A stretch of 24,724 bases of DNA from DAOUTW01 sp964523575. Its GTDB lineage: Bacteria; Zixibacteria; MSB-5A5; GN15; JAAZOE01. Below the pieces are notes generated by a model. The model had not been told where the DNA came from. It saw nothing but the letters and a program-made list of their open reading frames with translations, and made no database searches. This document shows positions 14,682 to 23,295 of the stretch, in pieces. The translations under genes were made by a program, and so were the position numbers. Where the stretch lies: positions 1 through 24,724 of the forward strand of contig CAZGAV010000058.1 in assembly GCA_964523575.1 (NCBI GenBank), in the 5' to 3' direction. Position 1 is the stretch's first letter. Each line of letters starts with the position of its first letter.

Positions 14682-15887
14682 TTAAGGCCGCTCCGAAATT
14701 ATGCGGGCGAAATTTTCCGGGTCGGTGGCGCCCTCGGTGTTGAACAACAGGATGCGGGAGTCGGAATTGAGGCCAATCTTTTTGCGGGCCTCGGATAGAT
14801 TTTTATCTTTCAGCAACGCTATTAAAGCGCCCAGCCCGGCGGCCCCCGATTCACCCGAAATTATATGGGGATCATCGCCGAGGGGATAATAATAGCGGCG
14901 CATAGCGTCAGTCGCATAATCGTCGGTGATGGCCATGAACAGGTCGAAGCTGTCGCGAAGAAGCGGCCAGGCCAGATGCGAGGGCGTGCCGCAGTTGAGA
15001 CCGGCCATGATGGTTTGGAATGATCCAGTCGAAGTGCTAAGACGGCCGTCGTCGGTTTGAATCGATTCCATCAGGCAGGCGGCCTGAATCGGTTCGACCG
15101 AAATCAGTTTAGGACGCCGTTCGCCATAGCGGTGAACGTAATACCAGGCGCCGGCCGCGGCGAAACTGCCGACACCCCCTTGTGTGAAAACCAAATCGAC
15201 AGCCGGAACCGAATCGCTATGCACCATCGGTTCCATTTCCCGAAACATGGTCATATAGCCGGCCATGATCCAGCCCGGGATGGTCATATATCCGGAGTAG
15301 GCAGTATCGGAGATAACCTGCCAGCCGTTTTGTTCGGCGTCGGCGGCGATACGGCGGACGGTTTCATCATAGGAGCCGTCGATAATTTCCACGCGGGCTC
15401 CGAGAGCGAGGATGTTCTCGATACGAGCCGGAGCCGTACCATGGGGCATATAGATCACGGCCTTTTGATGCAGTTTCTGCGCGATCCAGGCCACGGCCCG
15501 GCCATGGTTGCCGTCAGTGGCGGTGCATAAGGTGAATTTACCGGCCCAGGGATGATTCGGGCCGCCGTTCATGATATCCCGGAGGTCAAAAGCTGTTCGG
15601 TGTTCGGCTTCCCATCGGTTTTTAAGGAAGCGGTAGACGGCGTAAGAGGCCCCCAGCACCTTGAAAGCGCTGAGGTCGAAGCGATAGGATTCATCCTTGA
15701 CCAGAATATTTTTGACGCCCAGCACATGGGCCAGCACCGGCAGGCGGAAAATCGGCGTCGGCTTATAGCCCGGGAGGAGACTGTGCAGAGTGGTGATATC
15801 ATCGGCCAGAAAAGGGGCGGAAATATCATCGCTCCAGACGGGATGGGGTTGGCGAAAGCGATTGAAGCTGTATCGGCATCGATTCAT
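14682..15887 (-). CDS. dpaL: Diaminopropionate ammonia-lyase
   Basis: This 401-residue fold-type II PLP enzyme matches DpaL/YgeX, which breaks 2,3-diaminopropionate into pyruvate and two ammonia. The PLP lysine is K76 in DLSAFKVLGASYA. The family loop TATDGNHGRAVAW is at 122-134, including the acidic residue (D124) used for the D-isomer. HGTAPARIENI and TQGGVGSFAAAGAWY (phosphate-binding glycines) follow, with SGESGAAGLGAL near the C-terminus. Length fits the family (about 400). GAGG eight bases upstream supports ATG 15887. The gene stands alone: no partner for the ygeW-ygeX-type catabolic cluster is in the window. Threonine dehydratase is the main alternative, but the TDGNHGR form and length favour DpaL. 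Confidence 0.9.
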   Translation of the reverse strand: MNRCRYSFNRFRQPHPVWSDDISAPFLADDITTLHSLLPGYKPTPIFRLPVLAHVLGVKNILVKDESYRFDLSAFKVLGASYAVYRFLKNRWEAEHRTAFDLRDIMNGGPNHPWAGKFTLCTATDGNHGRAVAWIAQKLHQKAVIYMPHGTAPARIENILALGARVEIIDGSYDETVRRIAADAEQNGWQVISDTAYSGYMTIPGWIMAGYMTMFREMEPMVHSDSVPAVDLVFTQGGVGSFAAAGAWYYVHRYGERRPKLISVEPIQAACLMESIQTDDGRLSTSTGSFQTIMAGLNCGTPSHLAWPLLRDSFDLFMAITDDYATDAMRRYYYPLGDDPHIISGESGAAGLGALIALLKDKNLSEARKKIGLNSDSRILLFNTEGATDPENFARIISERP

Positions 15888-16006
15888 AAATTCGACCTCG
15901 GCGGATGATTATGGCTTAATATAACAGGAACCGGTCTCGATATCATGGTTATCCATCAGACTCCTCAAAAATAATACCATTACCACACGGCATCGAATAT
16001 AAAAAA

Positions 16007-16035
16007 CCCGCCCGACTCTAAAAGAGCCGGGCGGG
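16007..16035 (-). terminator. Terminator of the large dockerin-protein gene
   Basis: The stem CCCGCCCGACTCT / AGAGCCGGGCGGG (one A/C mismatch, 3-nt loop) is followed on the minus strand by TTTTTTATA. It lies 27 bp past the stop at 16062. It is a strong intrinsic terminator. Confidence 0.9.
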
Positions 16036-16061
16036 CCGGTTTACAGCAGGTTGTTGCGGGT

Positions 16062-19000
16062 TTAATAAATATCCATGCCGCAGTTGCCGCGCCAGGTTTC
16101 GCAGTCAACCGGGTCGGGACCGTTTTTGAAGACATAATTAATCATGTACACGGCGTCGCCGACGTTGCATTGACAATCGCCGTTGGCGTCACCGCTACAG
16201 CTTTCATAGGGCGCCGGCGCCGGGCCGTTTTTGAACACGTAATTGATGATGAAAACGGCGTCGCCGACATTGGCCTGGCCGTCGTTGTTGGCGTCGCCGG
16301 GGAAACAGTCGCACGGGGCCGGCGGCGCTTCGCAACGCATTTCAGGGTGATGGTCGATAAAGGCGTTGGCTTTGTCGATGTCGGCCTTGAGCGCCTGAGC
16401 GTTGGGATCCTGAGTCGAAGACGACAGGATTTTGACGACGCATTGAGTGTCGAAGGGCTGGAGATCATAGACGTCGAAAGTGACCAGAGTCGTCAAATCC
16501 TCGCAGGTGTCGAGGGTGGCCAGATGGAAGCCGGTATTGCCGGTCATGAGGCCATAGGTCGTGTCGGGAGGAAGCGGGGCATCATTGCCGAAGGGCCCGC
16601 TGGAGTAGATATAGACGTCGTTTTCGATGGTCAGGTAATTCTTGAAGGGATTGTCCTTGTAGGCCGCGATCCCGCCATAACGGCGACAATAATAGGTGGT
16701 GTCACAGGGGTCATGCTCGCAACAGTTCTGGTAGATCAGGTTACGGCCTTCGTCGTAGCCGGATTCGTTGTTGGAATTATCCTCATGGCCGGGGATATCC
16801 CAGTCGAGAACCTCGCCGACGGCCACGCCGGTCATGATAACGCCGGAACTGTCATAATCGCGGTTCCAGAAACTGAGTTTCTGGACGACAAAGTCGCAGG
16901 TGTCCGCGGATTTGGGAGCATAATATTCGACTATGAAGCCGATGGCCGAATCGCTGGTGATAAATTCGGCCCGGCTGTAGGTGTAATCGACGTTACCGAG
17001 CGAATCGACGTACAGGGGCGTGATCTGGTGCAGGGCGTGATCGCTGGAGAAGGCGTTGTCGTAGGCGGCGAAATAGCATCGGGTCTCCCCGCCGACATCA
17101 CGGCAGATAAGGGGCGAGCCGTCGTAGAGATAGATGTTGCCGCAATCGTCGGGATCGTAGAGATCGTTGAAGTCGAGCGAAGCATTGAAGGCGTTGTTGC
17201 TCAACTGGCCGTTATTGTATACCCGCAGGTTTTTGCAGGCGGTGGCCAGTGTGGCGTTCTGGAGCGTGACATAGGTCGATGAAACGAGTATATCCATGGG
17301 AATTTCACGGGGGCTGCCGACGGCGTCATGAGTCACGGTTATGGAGCCGGTCACGCCGGTCGGGTCGGTGACGGTACCCGAGGCGGCGATTGTGATCGTC
17401 ACCGGGATGGCGCTTCGGGGCTGGATATTGGCCGCACTCAGGCTGGGGGTGATGGTGACGTCGGCGTTGCCGGACATGGCCGTGATGGCGATATTGTTTT
17501 CAATCAAACCGTCGTTTTCGATATTGAGAACGATGGCGGTGTCGCTTCCGGGCCGGACATACAGGACGCTGTTGCCGTAGGCGATCCCATAACCGGCGCC
17601 GGCATCGTCGCGATACCCCGGCTCGGCCACCGCTTCACGGCAGGGATAGGCCCACCAGATAACGGGGTTGGTGGTCCAGACGCCCGAGCCCTGATCGAGG
17701 GCATCACCGGGGGCTTTGTCATTGATGTAGAGAATATCGAGAACCGGCAGGCTGGTGAACTGACAGGTGTCGATACGGCCGTAGCGGGCCATCGACCCCC
17801 AGTATTCGGAATTACAGGTGCCATCGTCGCCGGGCGTGCATCCCCCCGGCGTTTCCGGGATTCCGGTCACCCGCTGAGGCCGATCCCAGGCGTCATAGGC
17901 CGGATCGTACACCGACATGTATAGATAACCATTGGTGTTGCCATTATCAAAATCGACGTCGCCGCAGGGATTCTCGGCTTTGCCGAACTGAGTGTACAGG
18001 CAATAGAGCTTATCATCGCATTCGGAAACACTCATTTTGGCCGCATCCGCACCCCAGGCATAGGCGAAACAGGTGCCGCCGGTATCCCATTCGGCGTAAA
18101 CCACCGGCCGCCCCGGACCGGGGATGGGGTCGCCTTCTTTCCAGTGGAAGATGGCTCCCTGCCGGCGATAAACCGCGGTCGAATCATCCCAGCGGAGACA
18201 ACCCCAGACGATATTGAGAACATCATCGGTGGAAATCAGGGCCGATATATCGCAATAGGCTTTATAACGATTGGCCGCGTCATAGGTCGTCAGGTTGCCG
18301 CCGACGCCGGCCAGAGCCGAAATACCGATACCCTGATCGACGGTATGACCGATGGAGGGCGCTCCCAGGGCGGTTGAAACCAGATCGTTGGCCCAATCGG
18401 CCCCGGCTTCATCGGAGATGGCGAACCAGATGTCGTTTTCCCATTGATTTTCGTATTCGCGGTATTGGTTCCGCTTGTAGTCGGTGGGCGCGTTCCAGAC
18501 GACCGCCACCCTGTCACTTACCGGAGAAGAGGCTACTGTCACATTTATATTCATAATGGTGTCGATCACGCGTTGCGGCGACCAGACGCCATTATTCTGG
18601 CCATAGGGGCCGACCCGTCGGTAATAGGAGATGGTCTGCGGGTCTCCGAGACCGGAGGAAAATTCGGCCGCCACCATATGGAGGACCTGATCGCCGGCGC
18701 CATCGATGTCCCATTCGATTTTGGGCCAGGAATTTTCATTGCCCGGCCCGGTGCCGTCGTTGACCCACCAGCCCCAGACCTGCCCCCCCGGCAGTTCGGA
18801 AACGAAAACGCCGTAGGCCGGACCGCCCAGAGTGAAATCCCAGTAGGCTTTGCAGGCATAAATATCGCCGTCATTCTGGTGCGCCGTCGGAATGGCCCAG
18901 CCGCCGGGGTCGGCGTCGATTCCGGTATATCCGGAATAACCGCCCTCGATCCTGGTTCCGCCCTCGCTGAAAACATTGTCGCATATGCCGATTTCGTACG

Positions 19001-19424
19001 CCTGATAACCGATCCCGCGGTTATTGCCGAGAATGAAATTGTTCTGAGAAGTCCAGTCGAAGTGGATATAACTGCCGTACAGGTTATCCGGCGGAGCGCC
19101 GTACATGGCGCGATGTTCCACCTGGCGCGCCACGGTGCAGTTATGTTGCTGGTCATAAGTGGTCGTCCCCAAAATAATGGGATTGGAACGGCTCGACGAC
19201 CCTCTCAGATTCAGCAAGCGAACCGCGCCCGTGGCCGTGCTCTGGCCGGGATCGTAATGGCCGTCGGATACGGGGAAACTGTACACCGGGCCCAGACGGG
19301 CCGGCACCTTGGCGCGGGTTCTCAAATCCGTAGCGGGTTGGTCAGACCCGGCCACGGTCGCAACCATCAGCAAGCCCATAGTCAATAGGGAGAGGAGACA
19401 TACGATAGCACGTTTTCCTGGCAT
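16062..19424 (-). CDS. Large secreted protein with C-terminal dockerin-type repeats
   Basis: This 1120-residue exported protein has a signal peptide (1-26). Residues about 60-600 are rich in aromatic and Gly/Asp beta turns and include a degenerate Asp-box (SDEAGADW), which suggests a propeller-like sialidase/BNR-type fold; this is inference. Residues about 620-710 look like an Ig-type NEW3/CARDB domain (VLNIENDGLIENNIAI, VTITIAASG). Residues about 712-1030 form another beta-rich region. The C-terminus has CDCFPGD followed by two dockerin F-hand repeats, DANNDGQANVGD and DANGDCQCNVGD, each followed by AVxxINYVFKNGP, then a tail with CETWRGNCG. Known dockerins bind cohesins with calcium; none is in the window. 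AGGAG supports the start. No glycosidase motif recognised. Confidence 0.82.
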   Translation of the reverse strand: MPGKRAIVCLLSLLTMGLLMVATVAGSDQPATDLRTRAKVPARLGPVYSFPVSDGHYDPGQSTATGAVRLLNLRGSSSRSNPIILGTTTYDQQHNCTVARQVEHRAMYGAPPDNLYGSYIHFDWTSQNNFILGNNRGIGYQAYEIGICDNVFSEGGTRIEGGYSGYTGIDADPGGWAIPTAHQNDGDIYACKAYWDFTLGGPAYGVFVSELPGGQVWGWWVNDGTGPGNENSWPKIEWDIDGAGDQVLHMVAAEFSSGLGDPQTISYYRRVGPYGQNNGVWSPQRVIDTIMNINVTVASSPVSDRVAVVWNAPTDYKRNQYREYENQWENDIWFAISDEAGADWANDLVSTALGAPSIGHTVDQGIGISALAGVGGNLTTYDAANRYKAYCDISALISTDDVLNIVWGCLRWDDSTAVYRRQGAIFHWKEGDPIPGPGRPVVYAEWDTGGTCFAYAWGADAAKMSVSECDDKLYCLYTQFGKAENPCGDVDFDNGNTNGYLYMSVYDPAYDAWDRPQRVTGIPETPGGCTPGDDGTCNSEYWGSMARYGRIDTCQFTSLPVLDILYINDKAPGDALDQGSGVWTTNPVIWWAYPCREAVAEPGYRDDAGAGYGIAYGNSVLYVRPGSDTAIVLNIENDGLIENNIAITAMSGNADVTITPSLSAANIQPRSAIPVTITIAASGTVTDPTGVTGSITVTHDAVGSPREIPMDILVSSTYVTLQNATLATACKNLRVYNNGQLSNNAFNASLDFNDLYDPDDCGNIYLYDGSPLICRDVGGETRCYFAAYDNAFSSDHALHQITPLYVDSLGNVDYTYSRAEFITSDSAIGFIVEYYAPKSADTCDFVVQKLSFWNRDYDSSGVIMTGVAVGEVLDWDIPGHEDNSNNESGYDEGRNLIYQNCCEHDPCDTTYYCRRYGGIAAYKDNPFKNYLTIENDVYIYSSGPFGNDAPLPPDTTYGLMTGNTGFHLATLDTCEDLTTLVTFDVYDLQPFDTQCVVKILSSSTQDPNAQALKADIDKANAFIDHHPEMRCEAPPAPCDCFPGDANNDGQANVGDAVFIINYVFKNGPAPAPYESCSGDANGDCQCNVGDAVYMINYVFKNGPDPVDCETWRGNCGMDIY

Positions 19425-19621
19425 AAAAGGCTCCTTTCAAAAGGACGGTGACTATTTGTTGTCTCACAGGGTTTGACTCGGGTGCGGAAAGAGAAATGAG
19501 GGGATGTTCTATATTGATGACGAAAAACCGTCGCTTTTGTTTCAAGAAAAGACGGCTCCGACCTTTATGTGGGCCGGGGTTTCAAGTATTTCCAAAATGG
19601 TTTATGGCGATTTGCGTATTG

Positions 19622-19635
19622 TTTGTTGGAACAAA
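19622..19635. promoter_or_regulatory. Palindrome upstream of yceI
   Basis: TTTGTT, GG, AACAAA is a perfect palindrome 52 bp before the yceI start, in an AT-rich stretch suitable for a promoter. It could be an operator. I could not place convincing -35 and -10 boxes. Confidence 0.25.
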
Positions 19636-19686
19636 TATATTGAAAAAGTGATTATGGTGATAAAAGCCAAGATCTGAGGAGGTCCA

Positions 19687-20274
19687 ATGTTCAAACGATA
19701 TGCAGTCGCGGTTATGGTTTTGACGCTTTTGACCGGCGTCGCCTACGGGCAGAGCTGGAATGTCGACAAAGCCCATTCCAGCGTCGGTTTTTCCGTCCGG
19801 CACATGGTTATCAGCACCGTCAGCGGCAACTTTGGTGACTACAGCGCCGATATCAATTTCGACGGCAAGGATATGTCCAAAGCCACCGTAAACGCGACCG
19901 TCCAGATGGCCACGGTGAACACCGAAAACGACCGACGCGACGGCCATCTCCGTTCGCCCGATTTTTTCGACGTCGAAAAGTACCCGACCATGATTTTCAA
20001 GTCGAAAAAGATCACCGTCGGGCCGGATAATACTTTCACCATGGTCGGCGACCTGACGATCCGGGATGTCACCAAAGAGGTCACGTTTACCGGCCAGCTC
20101 AACGGCATCATCGACGATCCCATGGGCAATACCCGGGCCGGTCTCCAGGCCGAGACGACCATCAACCGCCAGGATTTTCATGTTTCGTGGGAGAACAAAC
20201 TCAAGGACGGCGCGCTGGTGGTCAGCAACGACGTCAAGATTCAGTTACGTATTGAGATGGTCAAGGCGACGTAA
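19687..20274 (+). CDS. YceI-family periplasmic lipid-binding protein
   Basis: This 195-residue protein has a signal peptide (1-21, VAYGQ) and one YceI lipocalin-like domain. The family opening WNVDKAHSSVGFSVRHM is followed by VSGNFGDYSADI, RDGHLRSPDFFDVEKYP (the most conserved YceI block), GDLTIRDVTKEVTF and INRQDFHVSW. YceI proteins are small beta-barrels that bind isoprenoids such as polyprenyl chains in the periplasm. Induction by pH or osmotic stress is reported for some. GAGGAGG just upstream decides the ATG. The gene is divergent from the large dockerin gene and convergent with the small one, sharing the terminator at 20305-20338. The role in this organism is not shown. Confidence 0.95.
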   Translation: MFKRYAVAVMVLTLLTGVAYGQSWNVDKAHSSVGFSVRHMVISTVSGNFGDYSADINFDGKDMSKATVNATVQMATVNTENDRRDGHLRSPDFFDVEKYPTMIFKSKKITVGPDNTFTMVGDLTIRDVTKEVTFTGQLNGIIDDPMGNTRAGLQAETTINRQDFHVSWENKLKDGALVVSNDVKIQLRIEMVKAT

Positions 20275-20304
20275 GCCGGCGGGCCAAAATTACACCATCG
20301 ACAA

Positions 20305-20338
20305 AAACGGGGAAAGCGCTTTATCGCTTTCCCCGTTT
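20305..20338. terminator. Bidirectional terminator after yceI
   Basis: The perfect 14-bp stem AAACGGGGAAAGCG / CGCTTTCCCCGTTT has a 6-nt loop and T-rich sequence on both strands (AATTTTT to the right, TTTTTG to the left in complement). It serves yceI and the convergent small dockerin gene. Confidence 0.92.
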
Positions 20339-20378
20339 AATTTTTCGGATATTTTTTTTAAGCCGTCCTCGGCCGACG

Positions 20379-20987
20379 TTATTTGCCCGTGTAGGCGCCG
20401 CAGGCGTCGCGCCATTCTTCGCAACTGACCGGGTACGGGCCCTCACGCCAGATAAAATTGATAATAAAAACGGCGTCGCCGACATTGACGAAACAGTCGG
20501 CCTGAGTGTCGCCGCTACAAACCGGGTACGGAATCGGGAAGGGGCCTTCGCGCCAGATGAAGTTGATGACAAAAACGGCGTCGCCGACGTCGATGGTATG
20601 GTCATTGTTGGGGTCGCCGGGGACACAGTCGCAGTCACTCAGGTCGAAGTTTTGCCAAAAGCCGTGGTTGAGATCGTAGGCTCCGGCAGTCGAGGTACCG
20701 GCGGCTAATTGTCCCAGCGTTCCGCTCAGTTTGAATCCTCCGGCGCTACTGGAGCCGCCTCCGCCCGATATGACCTGCCAGTTTATTTCTTCACCGGCAT
20801 TGGGAGCATCGGCGGTCGGTGTAACTTCGGGATTGTCGGGCGTGACCGGTTGTTCCTGCGTCATAGGCTGAACCGTTATGGCGGTTTTGTCCTTGTCGAT
20901 TTTTTTAATTTTTCCGGATGCCGATGCGGTGGCGACAAGGCATAATCCGGCGCCGATTATGATCAGAATGATGGCGGCCTTTTTCAT
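20379..20987 (-). CDS. Small secreted dockerin-repeat protein
   Basis: This 202-residue protein has a signal peptide (1-23, VATASA), a Pro/Thr-rich linker (about 40-65), a glycine-rich module (NWQVISGGGGSSS, FKLSGTLGQLAAGT, YDLNHGFWQNF; about 69-115), and then a duplicated dockerin region. The F-hand loops are DPNNDHTIDVGD and DTQADCFVNVGD, each followed by AVFxINFIWREGP. The second loop has Q instead of N at position 3. CDCVPGD precedes the repeats and CEEWRDACG ends them, the same frame of cysteines as in the protein at 16062-19424. The glycine-rich module resembles repeats common in secreted proteins of related uncultured bacteria, from recall. GGGGG eight bases upstream supports ATG 20987. 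Probably surface-associated; function unknown. Confidence 0.85.
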   Translation of the reverse strand: MKKAAIILIIIGAGLCLVATASASGKIKKIDKDKTAITVQPMTQEQPVTPDNPEVTPTADAPNAGEEINWQVISGGGGSSSAGGFKLSGTLGQLAAGTSTAGAYDLNHGFWQNFDLSDCDCVPGDPNNDHTIDVGDAVFVINFIWREGPFPIPYPVCSGDTQADCFVNVGDAVFIINFIWREGPYPVSCEEWRDACGAYTGK

Positions 20988-21315
20988 TTCTGTATCCCCC
21001 GCTTGGTATACTCCTTTGCCCGATCATTATGCATGACGGCAGGCATTAACTGGGACTTGAATTGTTGGCAAAGATTCAAAGGTGCTGACTTTTTAATATA
21101 GTACAAAATGCCTTTTTGGGCAACAGGTTAAATTGTTGCGGGGGCGGTGTTTTTTGAGGTGGCGTGCACCCCTTCTCCGCCGGGTCCTTCCTTTGGCTGT
21201 GCCAAATGTCCGGAAAGGGGCGGCCGACTATTTATGGGGGATTATCGCAGGCGCCTTTCACAACCGTGACATAGGTAGAATGGCCCTATATGGGCCGGCG
21301 ATGGACAAGAATTTC
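20988..21315. other. Gene-free gap between the small dockerin gene and hipA
   Basis: This 328-bp stretch has no convincing gene. It includes a CATAAT -10-like box on the minus strand (about 21026-21031) upstream of the dockerin gene, without a good -35. A small hairpin TTTGGC, TGT, GCCAAA (about 21192-21206) lies downstream of hipA without a T-run. It marks the edge of the hipBA region. Confidence 0.45.
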
Positions 21316-22611
21316 CTACCTGAATAGAACATGCGTCTTCTTGATGGCATCGATCTTGCCTTGATCAACTCCTGCTCTCCCGGCAAACCTGGGCCAATCG
21401 GCGACAACATCATCGATTCCATCTATTATCGCATCGGGCTTGTTTATATTCATCTTTGAAGCAACGTCTGTCAGATCGGATCTGACAATTTGGTCGGCTT
21501 TACCATTTATGGTCATCTGGTGAGATTTCGTCCATTCTGCCATCGGATTGTAAGCGTAAGTGACATCATAGGCAGGCGACAGCGACCACTCTCCGTTTTT
21601 GTCCATTAAGAATGAAATATTTTTTGTGTGATCATCATGATTTCGAGCGATAACGTTAAAGCACATTCTTCTGAACAACTCTTCGGAAGCCGGATAATTT
21701 AGACCAAGCGTTCTTATCGCTTGAAAGGCCTGTTCATAGGAATATACTCGAGGCTTATTATAGTCCATGTGGGACAGACCGCACAATGACTGCATATGAA
21801 TTTTGCCGTTGGTATCGCGATCGAATCTCTTTGTCATAAAATGAGCCCGATCCCCTTCATGCTTTAGTTCACAATCGGACATATATATGCCGCAATCTTT
21901 GGCCATTAGATAGTAGGCATATTCTATTTTCCCGTACCCCGAAGGATCTCCAAGTTGTTGGTTGGTCACTCCGTCCAGTTTTATGATCCAATATTCATAC
22001 TCATCAAGATTATCGATTTGACCTGATCGCAGATTTCCAGTCCGTTTGTTGTAGGCCACAACTGCTTTGGCTCGGGCGCCGCCCGCAGAGGTTCCCACTC
22101 TGATTATTTCAAGTATATCTTCTCGATCCAAGCGACTTATGTCGGCGTGAAGATCGCTTCGTTCCATTAGAACATCAGAAGCCAGTTTTACCAGCCGCTC
22201 AATATCAATTACTTTTTTTTTGTCTTTAATTTCCCTTTTGGGTGGATGATATTCCAGGGCTCCCATACCTCTGGTACCGGTGTAACACAACCGCTCAACC
22301 GGATTAACCGTATCTATGGTGCGGCCTTGCTCGGATAGCCATCTATCAAGCAGGGCCGTGCCGAACCTGTCCGGCAGACTATCCGAAAGCAAACCCGGTA
22401 GCCCCTTGAAGGTCTTTGAATCCAATTCCGGGAAACTATAGATACGATTTCCATTACGGGCGTCACTAAGTGACATTTTAATTGGTGATAAATCCAAACC
22501 ATTTTGCAGGAAGTCTGGATCGTATTCAAACGTGGCGAGTTTTCTTGATTCATTCCAGGCAACGGCGCCGACTCTATTGCCCCAAATTTTTACTTCTGCG
22601 ACGTCAACCAC
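21316..22611 (-). CDS. hipA: HipA-family serine/threonine kinase toxin
   Basis: This 431-residue protein has the HipA layout. The N-terminal couple domain (about 1-105) includes LPGLLSDSLPDRFG. The kinase glycine-rich loop VGTSAGGARAKAVV is at 172-185. The catalytic loop RNHDDHTKN is at 323-331 and the metal-binding YDV at 348-350. All key motifs are intact. HipA kinases phosphorylate translation factors such as glutamyl-tRNA synthetase, halting growth; HipB neutralises and represses them. The GTG start directly abuts the hipB stop (TAAGTG) with GGGGAG just upstream, so translation is coupled. The sequence is visibly more AT-rich than neighbouring genes, suggesting acquisition by transfer. 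The substrate here is unknown. Confidence 0.95.
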   Translation of the reverse strand: MVDVAEVKIWGNRVGAVAWNESRKLATFEYDPDFLQNGLDLSPIKMSLSDARNGNRIYSFPELDSKTFKGLPGLLSDSLPDRFGTALLDRWLSEQGRTIDTVNPVERLCYTGTRGMGALEYHPPKREIKDKKKVIDIERLVKLASDVLMERSDLHADISRLDREDILEIIRVGTSAGGARAKAVVAYNKRTGNLRSGQIDNLDEYEYWIIKLDGVTNQQLGDPSGYGKIEYAYYLMAKDCGIYMSDCELKHEGDRAHFMTKRFDRDTNGKIHMQSLCGLSHMDYNKPRVYSYEQAFQAIRTLGLNYPASEELFRRMCFNVIARNHDDHTKNISFLMDKNGEWSLSPAYDVTYAYNPMAEWTKSHQMTINGKADQIVRSDLTDVASKMNINKPDAIIDGIDDVVADWPRFAGRAGVDQGKIDAIKKTHVLFR

Positions 22612-22965
22612 TTATCTCCCCTCGTTTTTCGATTTATGTGAAAGGTGTTTACCCGACGCTCGCTGGCGCTGTTTTTTCCTTAGATTCAGTAATTGGAGGG
22701 GGCTTATTTCGGCCTCTTCATGGAATGAATTCAGGATATCGAGTTTTTCCAAAGCCCTCAGAATCTGCACCAGGGTCAACAGCGTGGAGGCCTGGCCTCC
22801 TTCAAATCGACTAATTGTCACCCTGTTGACACCCGACATCACGGCCAGTTGTTTCTGGGTCAAATTGCGATTCAAGCGCATCTGTTTTATGAATTGGCCG
22901 ATTTGATCGACAATGGCCGGATCTGACATAGATTGCCAACTTGTTATGTCGCGTTTTAGTATCAT
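22612..22965 (-). CDS. hipB: HipB-type antitoxin, XRE helix-turn-helix
   Basis: This 117-residue DNA-binding protein has an XRE-type helix-turn-helix at about 23-75 (IKQMRLNRNLTQKQLAVMSG, then NRVTISRFEGGQAS). A basic, probably disordered tail (about 95-117, RKKQRQRASGKHLSHKSK) may be the part that is degraded or contacts HipA. It should bind and inhibit the downstream kinase and repress its own promoter. AGAGG five bases upstream supports ATG 22965. No spacer separates it from hipA. Confidence 0.93.
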   Translation of the reverse strand: MILKRDITSWQSMSDPAIVDQIGQFIKQMRLNRNLTQKQLAVMSGVNRVTISRFEGGQASTLLTLVQILRALEKLDILNSFHEEAEISPLQLLNLRKKQRQRASGKHLSHKSKNEGR

Positions 22966-23008
22966 TATTACCTCTTTACGGAGCTAACGTCGCTTATTTG
23001 CTACTATA

Positions 23009-23037
23009 TGTGTAAGTATATTATCGTCGATTGTCAA
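23009..23037 (-). promoter_or_regulatory. Candidate hipBA promoter
   Basis: On the minus strand TTGACA (23037-23032) is followed after 17 bp by TACACA (23014-23009), about 44 bp before the hipB start. The -35 is perfect and the -10 is weak. A HipB operator is expected to overlap, but I saw no clear symmetric site. Confidence 0.4.
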
Positions 23038-23135
23038 GGAATAATTAATAATAATAGCTACAATAAGTGCGAATTTTGGCAATAATGCAATATATATGTT
23101 ACATTATGATTGTTGGCTCATCTGGCTTTTTTTGG

Positions 23136-23175
23136 CCGCCGGGTCACACCCGCCGCGGCGGGCAGGACCCGGCGG
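23136..23175. repeat. GC-rich nested palindrome
   Basis: The outer arms CCGCCGGGTC (23136-23145) and GACCCGGCGG (23166-23175) are perfect complements. They enclose the perfect 14-bp palindrome CCCGCCGCGGCGGG (23149-23162). No T-run follows in either direction, so it is not a typical terminator. Probably an intergenic repeat. Confidence 0.55.
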
Positions 23176-23205
23176 AACAGGGATTGCATTATTCTAAAAA
23201 TAAAA

Positions 23206-23254
23206 GCGCGGCAGATGTGGTACTTCGCAAGCTCAGCATTCACATCTGCCGCGC
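23206..23254 (-). terminator. groEL terminator made from a dispersed repeat
   Basis: The perfect 14-bp stem GCGCGGCAGATGTG / CACATCTGCCGCGC has a 21-nt loop and is followed on the minus strand by TTTTATTTTT, 42 bp past the groEL stop. The loop carries the repeat core CTTCGCAAGCTCAGCATTC (its last base falls in the right arm), identical to 201-219. The arms match the ends of the element at 703-826. Confidence 0.8.
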
Positions 23255-23295
23255 ACGTCATGATTTCATAATAGCGATGGCTATGAGCTATCGGC

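Larger units (their letters stand above)
22966..23295. other. Gap between groEL and hipB
   Basis: This 330-bp gap holds the AT-rich hipBA promoter region (22966-23100), then a GC-rich palindromic element (23136-23175) and the groEL terminator/repeat hairpin (23206-23254). The composition changes abruptly near 23130. No coding sequence is supported. Confidence 0.55.

Noticed and set aside
16170..19388. Long plus-strand frames of up to 370 codons antisense to the large dockerin gene
   Set aside because: They are low-complexity Val/Gly/Ala/Ile shadows of the GC-rich coding strand. The minus-strand gene has a signal peptide, dockerin repeats, ribosome site and terminator.
21133..21327. 64-codon plus-strand frame beside hipA
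   Set aside because: It lacks a ribosome site and known motifs, overlaps the hipA 3' end, and is arginine/proline-rich as expected for noncoding GC-rich DNA.
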